A stretch of 14,124 bases of DNA from Streptosporangiaceae bacterium (GTDB lineage Bacteria > Actinomycetota > Actinomycetes > Streptosporangiales > Streptosporangiaceae). How positions within the stretch are numbered: the first letter of the stretch is position 1; each line of letters opens with the position of its first letter. The translations under genes and the position numbers were made by a program. The stretch covers positions 1 to 14,124 of the forward strand of contig JASHOI010000508.1 of the NCBI GenBank assembly GCA_030041195.1, read 5' to 3'. Below are positions 1 to 7,478 of the stretch, piece after piece. The notes under the pieces were generated by a model. That model was not told the DNA's origin, did not search any database, and saw nothing but the letters and a program-made list of their open reading frames with translations.

Positions 1-978
1 GGGCTGATCACCTCCATCTTGCTGCGGGCTACTCCCGATGAGGTGCGGATGATCCTGATGGACCCGAAGCGGGTTGAACTCGCCGCCTACCAGGGGATCC
101 CGCACCTGATCACCCCGATCATCACCAACCCCAAGCGGGCCGCCGAGGCGCTGGAGTGGGTGGTCGGCGAGATGGAGCGCCGTTACGACGATCTGGCCGC
201 GTCCGGGTTCCGGCACCTGGACGACTTCAACAAGGCGGTGCGTTCCGGCAAGCTCACCGCGCCGGCCGGCAGCGACCGGGTCTATGAGCCGTACCCCTAT
301 CTGCTGGTGATCGTGGACGAGCTCGCCGACCTGATGATGGTGGCGCCGCGCGACGTGGAGGACTCTGTCGTGCGGATCACCCAGCTCGCCCGCGCGGCCG
401 GCATCCACCTGGTGCTGGCGACGCAGCGGCCATCGGTGGATGTCGTGACCGGGCTGATCAAGGCGAACGTTCCGTCCCGGCTCGCGTTCGCGACGTCGAG
501 CCTGACCGACAGCCGGGTGATCCTGGACCAGCCGGGCGCCGAGAAGCTGGTCGGCCAGGGTGACTCGCTGTTCCTGCCGATGGGCGCGAGCAAGCCGCTG
601 CGGCTGCAGAACGCGTTCGTCACCGAGAAAGAGATCCGCGAGGTTGTCGCGCACTGCAAGAAGCAGGCGGAGCCCACCTACCGCGACGACGTGGCGGTGG
701 CCGAAAGCCAGAAGCGGCATATCGACCCGGACATCGGCGACGACCTCGAGTACCTGCTCCAGGCCGCGGAACAGGTGGTCAGCACCCAGTTCGGGTCCAC
801 CTCGATGCTGCAGCGCAAGCTGCGGGTCGGCTTTGCCAAGGCGGGCCGGCTCATGGACCTGCTGGAAAGCCGCGGCGTCGTCGGGCCCAGCGAGGGCTCC
901 AAGGCCAGGGACGTTCTGGTCCGGCCCGAGGACCTCCCGGCGCTGCTCGATTCGCTCCGCGGCACCCCGGAGAGCTGA
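1..978 (+). CDS. ftsK: DNA translocase FtsK/SpoIIIE, C-terminal part (5' truncated by window edge)
   Basis: The reading frame is open from base 1, with 325 residues visible before the TGA. FtsK is a membrane-anchored hexameric motor that pumps chromosomal DNA through the division septum. The visible part starts inside the RecA-like motor, after Walker A: residues [19 protein letters not shown] are followed by the Walker B stretch [13 protein letters not shown] (about residues 101-113), then the conserved [21 protein letters not shown] segment and GDSLFLP. The tail (about residues 240-320; [38 protein letters not shown]) is the winged-helix gamma domain that reads polarity sequences in DNA. 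The missing N-terminus would carry the membrane segments, linker and Walker A. The protein shows no internal damage. In actinomycetes ftsK commonly lies upstream of the rimO-pgsA-cinA-clgR block, as here. Confidence 0.97.
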   Translation, partial: GLITSILLRATPDEVRMILMDPKRVELAAYQGIPHLITPIITNPKRAAEALEWVVGEMERRYDDLAASGFRHLDDFNKAVRSGKLTAPAGSDRVYEPYPYLLVIVDELADLMMVAPRDVEDSVVRITQLARAAGIHLVLATQRPSVDVVTGLIKANVPSRLAFATSSLTDSRVILDQPGAEKLVGQGDSLFLPMGASKPLRLQNAFVTEKEIREVVAHCKKQAEPTYRDDVAVAESQKRHIDPDIGDDLEYLLQAAEQVVSTQFGSTSMLQRKLRVGFAKAGRLMDLLESRGVVGPSEGSKARDVLVRPEDLPALLDSLRGTPES

Positions 979-1134
979 CCCGCAGCGCGGCAGTGCCGAG
1001 AGTTAATCCGCCGTTTCCCGGTATGGCGATGGAACCCAGGCGGGTGGTTCGGGAGTCGTAGTAAGGGTAGGGACGCGGATACTTAGAGTGCCGACAAACG
1101 CGGCCGGTCCTCGCCGGATTGGCCTGCGAATGTC

Positions 1135-1166
1135 TACACTTGGTGACCGGTCCCTCACTCAGGGAC
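1135..1166 (+). promoter_or_regulatory. Possible promoter and 5'-leader hairpin before the RodZ-like gene
   Basis: The 261-bp gap between ftsK and the RodZ-like gene has no convincing ORF. It holds a -10-like hexamer TACACT (1135-1140) with a TG two bases upstream, then a perfect 6-bp inverted repeat GTCCCT-CACTC-AGGGAC (1150-1166). A start about 7 nt after the hexamer would put the hairpin at the very 5' end of the leader. No good -35 box is seen at 16-18 bp, so the promoter is a guess; the inverted repeat is directly visible. Confidence 0.3.
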
Positions 1167-1239
1167 GCGGACGAAGATCTCGCTAGCTGTCACCGCACCC
1201 CCGGGCGGCGCGCAGTGGGACATGGAGTGGAGGCACGGC

Positions 1240-1989
1240 GTGAGCATCGGTGACACCCTGGCGGAGGCACGACGCCAGGCTGGTCTCACCGTTACGCAGG
1301 TCAGCCAGCGGACCTGCATCCGGGAGACGATCATCCGGGGGATAGAACGCGGTGACTACTCCGCGTGCGGCGGCGATTTCTACGCTCGGGGCCACATCCG
1401 CAGCATCGCCCGCGCCGTGGGAGCCGACCCGGAGCCACTCATCCGGGAGTACGACCAGACCCAGGGCGCGCCGCGGGCCATTTCGGCAGCCGATGTCTTC
1501 GAGCCCGCCACCCCAATCAAGATCCGGGAACGCAGAAGGCCGAACTGGAGCGCGGCGATGGCATTGGCGCTTGCAGCAATCGTCGGCTTTGTCGTGTATC
1601 ACTTCGTGTCGTCGTCTCCGGCCTCGCCGACGGCTTCGTCGTCCGGCTCGCAGCACGTGGGCACCACGACGAACAACACCACCCGGAAGCACCATCCGAA
1701 GCCCAGCCCCTCGCCCGCATCGACGACGCTGACCAACGACGTGGTGATCCAGCTGTCGGCCACCGAGAACTGCTGGGTCATGCTCACCACCGCAAACGGG
1801 AAGCAGATCTACGAGGGCATCGTCGACGCCGGCACCTCCAAGCACTGGACCGAGAAGCAGGAGGTGAGCCTGATGATCGGCAACCCGGAGGGCGTCGCGC
1901 TGACGGTGAACGGGAAGAACCCGGTTCCGGCCGGTTCGACCCAGCCGGTCACGCTGAGCCTGGGGCCCGGCCAGAAGACCACGAGCTGA
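1240..1989 (+). CDS. RodZ-like membrane protein: N-terminal HTH, one TM helix, C-terminal DUF4115
   Basis: Predicted 249-aa bitopic membrane protein. Residues 1-70 form a RodZ-type helix-turn-helix (SIGDTLAEARRQAGLTVTQ, then GGDFYARGHIRSIARAVG and PEPLIREYD). A basic stretch (about 95-102) precedes one TM helix (about 103-123). A Ser/Thr/Pro/His-rich extracytoplasmic linker follows (about 124-164), then a DUF4115 beta domain (about 165-245; ENCWVMLTTANGKQIYEG). In rod-shaped bacteria RodZ links MreB to the elongation machinery through its HTH; actinobacterial versions keep this plan, but their partner is less clear. The GTG at 1240 is preferred because GGAGG sits 6 nt upstream (1229-1233) and family members start MSIGDTLAEARR. 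The in-frame ATG at 1222 would place that SD inside the gene. One cysteine (C26) lies in the HTH and another (C43) near its end. Family assignment is secure, cellular role inferred. Confidence 0.88.
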   Translation: MSIGDTLAEARRQAGLTVTQVSQRTCIRETIIRGIERGDYSACGGDFYARGHIRSIARAVGADPEPLIREYDQTQGAPRAISAADVFEPATPIKIRERRRPNWSAAMALALAAIVGFVVYHFVSSSPASPTASSSGSQHVGTTTNNTTRKHHPKPSPSPASTTLTNDVVIQLSATENCWVMLTTANGKQIYEGIVDAGTSKHWTEKQEVSLMIGNPEGVALTVNGKNPVPAGSTQPVTLSLGPGQKTTS

Positions 1990-2041
1990 CGATTTCGGCT
2001 GCCCGTGCGGGCCGCCGCCGTTGCTGCGCTGCTGAGCGGTT

Positions 2042-2061
2042 GCCGGTGCCGTCGCACCGGC
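2042..2061 (+). terminator. Hairpin between the RodZ-like gene and rimO
   Basis: Perfect 8-bp inverted repeat GCCGGTGC-CGTC-GCACCGGC located 53 bp after the RodZ-like stop and 22 bp before the rimO start. It is GC-rich with a tight 4-nt loop, as in actinomycete terminators that lack a U tract. It may end the RodZ-like transcript, but it also lies where a -35 region for rimO would be, so a regulatory role is possible. Confidence 0.45.
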
Positions 2062-2071
2062 GCAGTTACCG

Positions 2072-2077
2072 TAGTCT
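2072..2077 (+). promoter_or_regulatory. Putative -10 box giving a leaderless rimO mRNA
   Basis: TAGTCT ends 6 nt before the rimO GTG at 2084, so transcription could begin at the start codon itself. No Shine-Dalgarno sequence lies upstream of that GTG, which fits a leaderless message, common in actinobacteria. An overlapping TACCGT (2067-2072) is an alternative -10. No -35 consensus is seen. This is inference from spacing only. Confidence 0.35.
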
Positions 2078-2083
2078 GCCGGT

Positions 2084-3595
2084 GTGTCATCGAGCCAGCG
2101 CCCAGCACCGTCCGCCCCGGGGCGGAGCGTGAGCCTGGTCACGCTCGGCTGCGCCAGGAACGAGGTCGACTCGGAGGAACTCGCTGCCCGGCTCGAGGCG
2201 GCGGGCTGGACCGTGTCCGACGGCGCCGACTCCGACGTGGTCCTGGTCAACACCTGCGGGTTCATCCAGGCGGCCAAGCAGGAATCGATCGACGAGCTGC
2301 TCAGCGCGGGATCGGGCGGCGCCAAGGTGGTGGCGGCGGGGTGCCTGGCCGAGCGGTACGGCTCCGAGCTCGCCGAGGCGCTGCCGGAGGCGCAGGTCCT
2401 CGGCTTCGACGATTACGCCGACATCGGCGCCAGGCTCGACGCGGTCCTGGCCGGGCAGCGGTGGCCCGCGCATGCCCCTGGTGACCGCAGGAACCTGCTC
2501 CCGATTTCTCCGGCCAGCCGGCAGGCGGCCGCCGCCGGCCAGCCGCCCGGGCATGGGACGGTCGCGCCGGACCTCCCGCCAGGGATCGGGCCGGCGTCCG
2601 GGCCGCGGGTGATCCGGCGCAGGCTCGACGGCGGCGTGGTGGCACCGCTCAAGATCGCCTCGGGCTGCGACCGCCGGTGCAGCTTCTGCGCGATCCCCGC
2701 GTTCCGCGGCGCGTTCGTGTCCCGGGTGCCGCAGGACCTCACCGCCGAGGCCGCCTGGCTGGCGGCGCAGGGCGTGCGTGAGCTGTTCCTGGTCAGCGAG
2801 AACTCCACCTCCTACGGCAAGGACCTTGGCGACCTGAGGCTGCTGGAGGCGGTGCTGCCGCAGCTTGCCGCGGTGCCGGGGATCGGGCGGGTGCGGGTGA
2901 GCTATCTGCAGCCAGCCGAGCTGCGCCCGGGCCTGATCGAGGTGATGACGTCCACAAGGGGAGTCGCGCCCTACTTCGACCTGTCGTTCCAGCACGCCAG
3001 CGGCCGGGTGCTGCGCGCGATGCGGCGGTTTGGCGACCGCGGGCACTTCTGCGCGCTTCTGAACCGGATCAGGCGGGCGTGCCCCGAGGCCGGCGTCCGG
3101 TCCAACTTCATCGTCGGTTTCCCCGGCGAGACCGAGGACGACGTGGCGGAGCTGCAGCACTTCCTGGCCGACGCTCGCCTCGACGCCATCGGCATCTTCG
3201 GCTACTCCGACGAGGACGGCACCGAGGCAGCGTCGCTGCCCGGGAAGCTACCGGCCGACGAGATCGCGCGGCGGGTCGAGGACCTCGCCGACCTTGCCGA
3301 CGAGCTCATGGCGCAGCGGGCCGCCGAGCGGCTGGGCGAGACCGTCGACGTCCTCATCGAGGAGGCGCTCGGCGACGGGCGCTACGGCGGGCGGGCCGCG
3401 CATCAGGCCCCGGAGGTCGACGGCGCCACCGAGGTGCTGTCCAGCGACACGCTGGCCGTGGGCGACATGGTCCGGGCCGTGGTGACCGGCGCCGACGGCG
3501 CCGACCTGGTGGCAGAAGCGACCGCCGACCCGTCGGCCCAAGAAGGCCAACCCGTCTCGTCGGCGACTGGTGCGGGCCGCATTGAGTCGGCATGA
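2084..3595 (+). CDS. rimO: Ribosomal protein S12 methylthiotransferase RimO (radical SAM)
   Basis: 503-aa enzyme that adds a methylthio group to the conserved aspartate of ribosomal protein S12, using two 4Fe-4S clusters and SAM. The N-terminal UPF0004 domain shows its three cluster cysteines: C23 ([14 protein letters not shown]), C58 (VNTCGF) and C87 (AAGCLAERY). The radical-SAM CX3CX2C motif is CDRRCSFC (C195, C199, C202). Motifs typical of RimO rather than MiaB follow: [59 protein letters not shown]-binding domain ends the protein (about 418-485). An Ala/Pro-rich linker (about 125-180) separates the first two domains, normal for actinobacterial members. The chosen GTG has no SD (see the -10 box just upstream); an in-frame GTG at 2129 would remove 15 residues and is possible. 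All catalytic cysteines are present. Confidence 0.96.
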   Translation: MSSSQRPAPSAPGRSVSLVTLGCARNEVDSEELAARLEAAGWTVSDGADSDVVLVNTCGFIQAAKQESIDELLSAGSGGAKVVAAGCLAERYGSELAEALPEAQVLGFDDYADIGARLDAVLAGQRWPAHAPGDRRNLLPISPASRQAAAAGQPPGHGTVAPDLPPGIGPASGPRVIRRRLDGGVVAPLKIASGCDRRCSFCAIPAFRGAFVSRVPQDLTAEAAWLAAQGVRELFLVSENSTSYGKDLGDLRLLEAVLPQLAAVPGIGRVRVSYLQPAELRPGLIEVMTSTRGVAPYFDLSFQHASGRVLRAMRRFGDRGHFCALLNRIRRACPEAGVRSNFIVGFPGETEDDVAELQHFLADARLDAIGIFGYSDEDGTEAASLPGKLPADEIARRVEDLADLADELMAQRAAERLGETVDVLIEEALGDGRYGGRAAHQAPEVDGATEVLSSDTLAVGDMVRAVVTGADGADLVAEATADPSAQEGQPVSSATGAGRIESA

Positions 3596-4199
3596 CGCCG
3601 ATGCTGCGGAAGATCGCGGGGTCGGGACGGCGAGGGGCCTTCCGGCGCCGAGCTTGATCAACGTCGCGAACGCGCTCACGGTGGTTCGCCTCTGCCTGGT
3701 GCCGGTGTTCGTCGTGCTGCTGCTGGCCGGGGGGGACGCCCTGCGGATCGCGGCGTGCGTGACCTTCGGCGTCGCCTCGGCGACCGATTTCCTGGACGGC
3801 GAGCTGGCCCGGCGGCGTGGCCTGATCACGGACTTCGGCAAGATCGCGGATCCGATCGCGGACAAGGCGCTGACCGGGTCGGCGCTGGTTGTGCTGTCGT
3901 TCCTGGGCGAGCTGCCCTGGTGGGTGACGGGCGTGATCTTGTTCCGCGAGCTGGCCGTGACGGGCCTGCGGTTCTGGGTGATCTCACGCGGCGTCATCGC
4001 GGCGAGCCGCGGCGGCAAGGCGAAGACCCTGCTTCAGGTGGTCGCGATCGCGCTCTACATCCTGCCCGGGCCGTTCCACATCGCCCGCGAGGTGGTGATG
4101 GCGGCCGCGCTGGTCGTGACGGTGGTGACCGGCGCGGACTACGTGGCCCGCGCGGCGCGGCTGCGCCGCGCGGGCGCGGCCAGGCTGGGGCGGGATTAG
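3570..4199 (+). CDS. pgsA: CDP-diacylglycerol-glycerol-3-phosphate 3-phosphatidyltransferase (PgsA-type)
   Basis: 209-aa integral membrane CDP-alcohol phosphatidyltransferase. It would make phosphatidylglycerophosphate, the precursor of phosphatidylglycerol and cardiolipin, at the cytoplasmic membrane. The full catalytic signature DxxDGxxARx8GxxxDxxxD is present: D73, D76-G77, A80-R81, G90, D94, D98, in the segment [14 protein letters not shown] then [12 protein letters not shown]. Several hydrophobic helices surround it (about 37-55, 58-72, 100-112, 118-135, 145-175). The GTG start overlaps the rimO end by 26 bp, suggesting translational coupling; TTG at 3582 or 3654 are alternatives, because conserved sequence begins only near [11 protein letters not shown]. 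Position between rimO and cinA is typical of actinomycetes and favours PgsA over other family members such as phosphatidylinositol-type enzymes. Confidence 0.92.
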   Translation: MRAALSRHDADAAEDRGVGTARGLPAPSLINVANALTVVRLCLVPVFVVLLLAGGDALRIAACVTFGVASATDFLDGELARRRGLITDFGKIADPIADKALTGSALVVLSFLGELPWWVTGVILFRELAVTGLRFWVISRGVIAASRGGKAKTLLQVVAIALYILPGPFHIAREVVMAAALVVTVVTGADYVARAARLRRAGAARLGRD

Positions 4200-4220
4200 G
4201 ACGGGCGTGTGAGGAATTCA

Positions 4221-4718
4221 ATGGAGTCCGCCCGCCGCAGCTACGCGCTGTCCCAGGAGGTCATCGATCTGCTCAGGGCGCGCGGGGACACGATCGCGGT
4301 CGCCGAGTCGCTGACCGGGGGGATGCTCGCCGCCGCGCTGACCGCGATCCCCGGCGCGTCGATGGCGTTCCGGGGCGCGGTGGTGGCCTACGCGACCGGC
4401 CTGAAGGCGGAGCTGCTCGGCGTCCCTGCCGCGCTGCTGGACAGCTACGGACCCGTGCATCCCGACGTGGCCAGGGCCATGGCGGAGGGGGTACGGAGCC
4501 GGCTTGACGCCGCGGTCGGCGCCGCGACGACGGGCGTGGCTGGCCCGGACCCCCAGGACGGCCAGCCGGTGGGCACGGTGTACATCGCGGTCAGCGCGGG
4601 CGGCGACACGACGGTGCGCTCCCTGGCGCTGTCCGGCGACCGGAACCAGATCCGGGAGGCGACCGTGCGGGAGTCGCTCAGCCTGCTGATCTGCAGGTTG
4701 CGGGAAGACGACATATGA
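4221..4718 (+). CDS. CinA C-terminal domain protein, nicotinamide-nucleotide amidohydrolase (PncC-type)
   Basis: 165-aa stand-alone CinA C-terminal domain. Characterised members (PncC) deamidate nicotinamide mononucleotide to nicotinate mononucleotide in NAD recycling. Visible family motifs are AESLTGGMLAA (conserved Ser30), FRGAVVAYATGLKAELLGV with conserved Lys62, and ATTGVAGPDPQDGQPVGTVYIAV (about 102-124). The N-terminal MoeA-like domain of full-length CinA is absent, as is usual in actinobacteria. ATG 4221 is chosen because AGGA lies 5 nt upstream (4212-4215); a GTG at 4209 is in frame but has no SD. The gene starts 21 bp after pgsA and is probably co-transcribed with it. The name cinA is often used at this locus, but the sequence itself supports only the amidohydrolase domain. 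Confidence 0.93.
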   Translation: MESARRSYALSQEVIDLLRARGDTIAVAESLTGGMLAAALTAIPGASMAFRGAVVAYATGLKAELLGVPAALLDSYGPVHPDVARAMAEGVRSRLDAAVGAATTGVAGPDPQDGQPVGTVYIAVSAGGDTTVRSLALSGDRNQIREATVRESLSLLICRLREDDI

Positions 4719-4825
4719 TTACAGCGTTACGTCAGTGAACACGCGGCTATGCCCTCTCCCGCGCCGTCCGTATGGGCAGGTACGGTGGAGGGATCAGCGG
4801 ACGGCTTCGGGAAGGGAGTGTGGCG

Positions 4826-5284
4826 ATGGTCCTGCTTCGTCACTTGCTCGGTGACGCGCTGCGGCGGCTGCGCCTCCGGCAGGGTCGCACCCTCCGCGAA
4901 GTCTCTGCGGCTGCGCGAGTGTCACTCGGATACCTGTCGGAAGTCGAGCGTGGCCAGAAAGAGGCCTCATCCGAGCTGCTGGCCTCCATCTGCGGCGCCC
5001 TGGGAGCGCCGATGTCGCAGTTGCTCAGGGAGGTCTCCGACAACTTCGCACTGGCCGAACTGCAGAACGAGCCGGTCTTCACCGGCGTGCGGGTGCTGTC
5101 GCCCGACGTGGCCAGGGTGCCCGAGCCCGGTGCCCCGGCCGAGGAACTCGACCTCGCCGCCGGCGACGCGAAGGTCGCGGTCAAGGGCGGCACCAGGTTC
5201 GCCGTACCGCCGGACCGGCCCGAGTTCGAGCAGGTCGCCCGGCACATCAAGGACATTCAGGACATGGTCCCGGCGCTGAACTGA
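4826..5284 (+). CDS. clgR: ClgR-type XRE-family regulator of Clp protease genes
   Basis: 152-aa DNA-binding protein. ClgR proteins in Streptomyces, Corynebacterium and Mycobacterium activate clp protease, lon and other stress genes, and are themselves ClpP substrates. The N-terminal HTH (about residues 12-65) carries the family hallmark [20 protein letters not shown] then [13 protein letters not shown]. The C-terminal part (about 85-152) is acidic, Pro/Ala-rich and poorly conserved. ATG 4826 is chosen because AGGGAG (4813-4818) lies 7 nt upstream and relatives begin M-[IV]-LLR; an in-frame GTG at 4820 sits too close to that SD. The 107-bp gap to cinA suggests its own promoter; TACGGT at 4781-4786 is a weak -10 candidate. 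The protein ends in PALN, not in Ala-Ala. It follows cinA as in other actinomycetes. Confidence 0.9.
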   Translation: MVLLRHLLGDALRRLRLRQGRTLREVSAAARVSLGYLSEVERGQKEASSELLASICGALGAPMSQLLREVSDNFALAELQNEPVFTGVRVLSPDVARVPEPGAPAEELDLAAGDAKVAVKGGTRFAVPPDRPEFEQVARHIKDIQDMVPALN

Positions 5285-5308
5285 CGCACGGCGTCGGTTC
5301 GGCCCGCG

Positions 5309-5353
5309 GGTCAGGCCCAGGCGCGCGGCCCCTGGTCAAGCCCAGGCACGCGG
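5309..5353. repeat. 20-bp direct duplication of the rrf2 3' end
   Basis: Bases 5309-5328 and 5334-5353 match at 18 of 20 positions, 25 bp apart. The right copy contains the stop and last codons (PRAWA) of the Rrf2-family gene. The left copy, just past the stop, would encode the same PRAWA-stop on the - strand but lies outside the gene. Both differences would be synonymous (GCT/GCC, CGT/CGC). It looks like a small tandem duplication in the space between the convergent clgR and rrf2 genes. Confidence 0.6.
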
Positions 5354-5788
5354 ATCGTCGGCCAGTTTCACCACGCTCTCGGGCAGGTGCCCGGACACGA
5401 TGTGCTCCAGCGTCACGTCTTCGAGGATGGCCCGCTCGTTGGCGCGAAGCGCGATCCACACCGTCTGCAGCGGTTCGGCTGCGCCGATGTAGCCCAGGTT
5501 CTCCGGGCGCTCACCGCGGACGCCGACCAGCGGCCCGTCGATCGCCCTGATGATGTCCGCGAGTGAGATGTCGGAGGCGGGCCGGGCCAGCCAGAATCCC
5601 CCATCGGGGCCGCGCTGGCTGCGGACCAGGCCGCCGCGGCGGAGCTGGGTCAGGATGGCCTCGAGAAACTTGCCCGGAATGCCCTGGGTCTTGGCGAGCT
5701 GATCAGAGGTCACGTGGCCGCCGCCGCTGGCGGCCGCGAGTTCTATGGCAGCACGCAGAGCATAGTCGGCGCGTGCGGACAAACGCAT
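5336..5788 (-). CDS. Rrf2-family transcriptional regulator without cysteines
   Basis: 150-aa winged-helix regulator of the Rrf2 family (BadM/IscR/NsrR/CymR relatives). The start MRLSARADYALRAAIELAAA, the recognition-helix region KTQGIPGKFLEAILTQLRRG and the wing VRSQRGPDGGFWLARPASD are classic. IscR, NsrR and RsrR bind Fe-S clusters through three cysteines around residues 90-110; this protein has no cysteine at all, so it cannot sense through such a cluster and is closer in design to CymR-like members. ATG 5788 is chosen to match the family N-terminus. ATG 5797, nine bases upstream, is in frame; neither has an SD, and a CATAAT box 7 nt before 5788 suggests a leaderless mRNA. The gene is convergent with clgR and downstream of nagZ on the same strand, separated by 148 bp, so it probably has its own promoter. 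Target genes are unknown. Confidence 0.9.
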   Translation of the reverse strand: MRLSARADYALRAAIELAAASGGGHVTSDQLAKTQGIPGKFLEAILTQLRRGGLVRSQRGPDGGFWLARPASDISLADIIRAIDGPLVGVRGERPENLGYIGAAEPLQTVWIALRANERAILEDVTLEHIVSGHLPESVVKLADDPRAWA

Positions 5789-5795
5789 GTGAAGC

Positions 5796-5801
5796 ATTAT
5801 G
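5796..5801 (-). promoter_or_regulatory. Putative -10 box of the Rrf2-family gene
   Basis: On the - strand CATAAT is followed by 7 nt and then the ATG at 5788, the spacing of a leaderless actinobacterial promoter. No -35 consensus is visible. The overlapping upstream ATG (5797) falls within this box, which argues against its use as the start. Confidence 0.4.
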
Positions 5802-5936
5802 CAGGCAAATCGCGGCTGACCGGTGACCGGCACACGGGTGGACGGCCGGCCGGATTGCCCGCCGGGGCCGCTGGCAGGCCGCCGACCGGGCAAGACCGGC
5901 CCGGATACCGATCGCCGGCGCTCCGATAAATTCCGG

Positions 5937-7478
5937 TTAGTCCGGTCGGTTGAGCCGGGTTAACGACGTATGCCGGGGCGTCAGGCCCAGAACTTCGGCG
6001 GCGGCCAGGCCGCTGATCCGCGCGGCCCCGTAGGTGGCCACGTGGACGCCCTGAGACGGGCGCCAGACCGGGAGCCCCATCTCCACCACCACCGCGTCCG
6101 GGCGGGCCGCGAGCAGCCTCGTCACCACATCACGGGCCGCCTGGTACCTGTGGGCGTCCCGGACCACGACCACGATCGGCCGCCCCGCCGCCGCGGCGAG
6201 CGCCGCATCGGCCTCCCGGGCCAGTTCGCCGGTGGCGGCACCTACCCGGAGCCGCACGATGCTGTCGGCGGGCACCCAGGGCTCCAGGCCCCACGGAACC
6301 GGGCCGACCGCGATGTTGGCCGGGGGTACCACCTCGACGAGCAGCGGCCCGCGCAGCGGGCGGGCCGGGCTGCCGATCACGCGGACCGCGCGGCGGGCCG
6401 CGGTCAGTCCCACGTCGGCCCCGTCGGCCGGGTGTTCCGCCGCCGGGCGCACCCCGGCGGCGCGCGCTGCGGCCGTCCAGGCCCGCAGCTCGGCCACCCG
6501 GGCCGCCGCCTCCTCGAGCCGCGCCCCCGGCATCCGGCCCGAGGTGACGGCGGCGGCGAGCGCGTCCCGCACCGCCAGATAGGCGGCGCGGTCCTGGTCG
6601 CGCCCGAAGCAGAGCAGGTCTGTGCCTGCCGCCACGGCCTGCACCGCGGCCTCGGGCAGCCCGAACGGCTCGCTCACCGCGCGCATCTCCAGCGCGTCGG
6701 AGATGATCACGCCGGTGAAGCCGAGCTCGCCGCGGAGCAGCCCGGTCTGCGCCGCGGCGGACAGCGACGCGGGCAGGTCGCCGGTGAGCTCGGGAACGCG
6801 CAGGTGGCCCGGCATGATCGCCCGCGCGCCCGCGGCGATCGCGGCCGAGAACGGCGGCAGGTCCCGTTGCGCCAGCAGCTTCAACGGGACGTCGACGGTG
6901 GCGATCGAATCGTGCGTATCGACACGGGTGCTGCCGTGACCCGGGAAGTGCTTGGCGCACGCGGCCACGCCAGCGGCCTGCAGGCCGGCCACGGCGGCCG
7001 CGGCGTGCCTGGCCACCAGGTCCGGATCGGCGCCGAACGACCTGGTGCCGATCACCGGGTTGTCGGCGGCGGTGTTCACGTCCACCGACGGCGCCAGGTC
7101 CACGTTGATCCCGAGCGCCGCGAGGTCGGCGCCGAGCGCGCGGTATACGGCCCGGGTGAGGGCCACGTCGTCGACGGCGCCGAGCGCGGCGTTGCCGGGA
7201 TACCTGCTCCCGACCAGGTGCCCGATCCTGGTGACGTCGCCCCCTTCCTCGTCGATGGCGATCAGCGGCTCGGCTGTGGCCGAGCGGAGCCGCGCCGTCA
7301 GCGCCGAAAGCTGCGCCGGCCCGGCGATGTTCGGGCTGAACACGGTCACGCCGCCCAGCCCGGCGCTGAGCGCGGTCAGCACCCAGCCCGGGGCGTCGCG
7401 GCCGCCGAACGGCGGGATCAGGATGGCGTCGGCGAGCCTGGCCAGGCCCGGGTCACCGCTCCGCGCCGGTGCCCTCAT
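5937..7478 (-). CDS. GH3-family beta-N-acetylglucosaminidase, NagZ-type, cytoplasmic
   Basis: 513-aa glycoside hydrolase family 3 protein. NagZ-type enzymes cut terminal beta-GlcNAc from chitin or peptidoglycan fragments. The TIM-barrel domain (about residues 10-335) shows IDEEGGDVTR (75-84), the NagZ signature KHFPGHGSTRVDTHDS (176-191) with the Asp187/His189 dyad of the mobile catalytic loop, and the nucleophile Asp261 in VIISDALEMR. A second alpha/beta domain (about 345-513) follows, so it is the two-domain form. No signal peptide or TM is present, implying action on imported sugar. The ATG at 7478 overlaps the upstream permease stop as ATGA, so it is translationally coupled to the transporter. 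Some two-domain actinobacterial GH3 enzymes with this His dyad (Nag3 of Cellulomonas) have been described as phosphorylases, so phosphorolysis rather than hydrolysis is possible. Family is secure, exact substrate inferred. Confidence 0.9.
   Translation of the reverse strand: MRAPARSGDPGLARLADAILIPPFGGRDAPGWVLTALSAGLGGVTVFSPNIAGPAQLSALTARLRSATAEPLIAIDEEGGDVTRIGHLVGSRYPGNAALGAVDDVALTRAVYRALGADLAALGINVDLAPSVDVNTAADNPVIGTRSFGADPDLVARHAAAAVAGLQAAGVAACAKHFPGHGSTRVDTHDSIATVDVPLKLLAQRDLPPFSAAIAAGARAIMPGHLRVPELTGDLPASLSAAAQTGLLRGELGFTGVIISDALEMRAVSEPFGLPEAAVQAVAAGTDLLCFGRDQDRAAYLAVRDALAAAVTSGRMPGARLEEAAARVAELRAWTAAARAAGVRPAAEHPADGADVGLTAARRAVRVIGSPARPLRGPLLVEVVPPANIAVGPVPWGLEPWVPADSIVRLRVGAATGELAREADAALAAAAGRPIVVVVRDAHRYQAARDVVTRLLAARPDAVVVEMGLPVWRPSQGVHVATYGAARISGLAAAEVLGLTPRHTSLTRLNRPD

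Noticed and set aside
2087..3160. A 357-codon - strand ORF opposite rimO.
   Set aside because: Shadow of rimO; composition dominated by Arg, His, Pro and Gly with no recognisable domain.
4730..4744. GTT...AAC imperfect symmetry upstream of clgR as a ClgR autoregulatory site.
   Set aside because: Only the outer three bases pair and it does not carry the GTTCGC-type half-site expected for ClgR.
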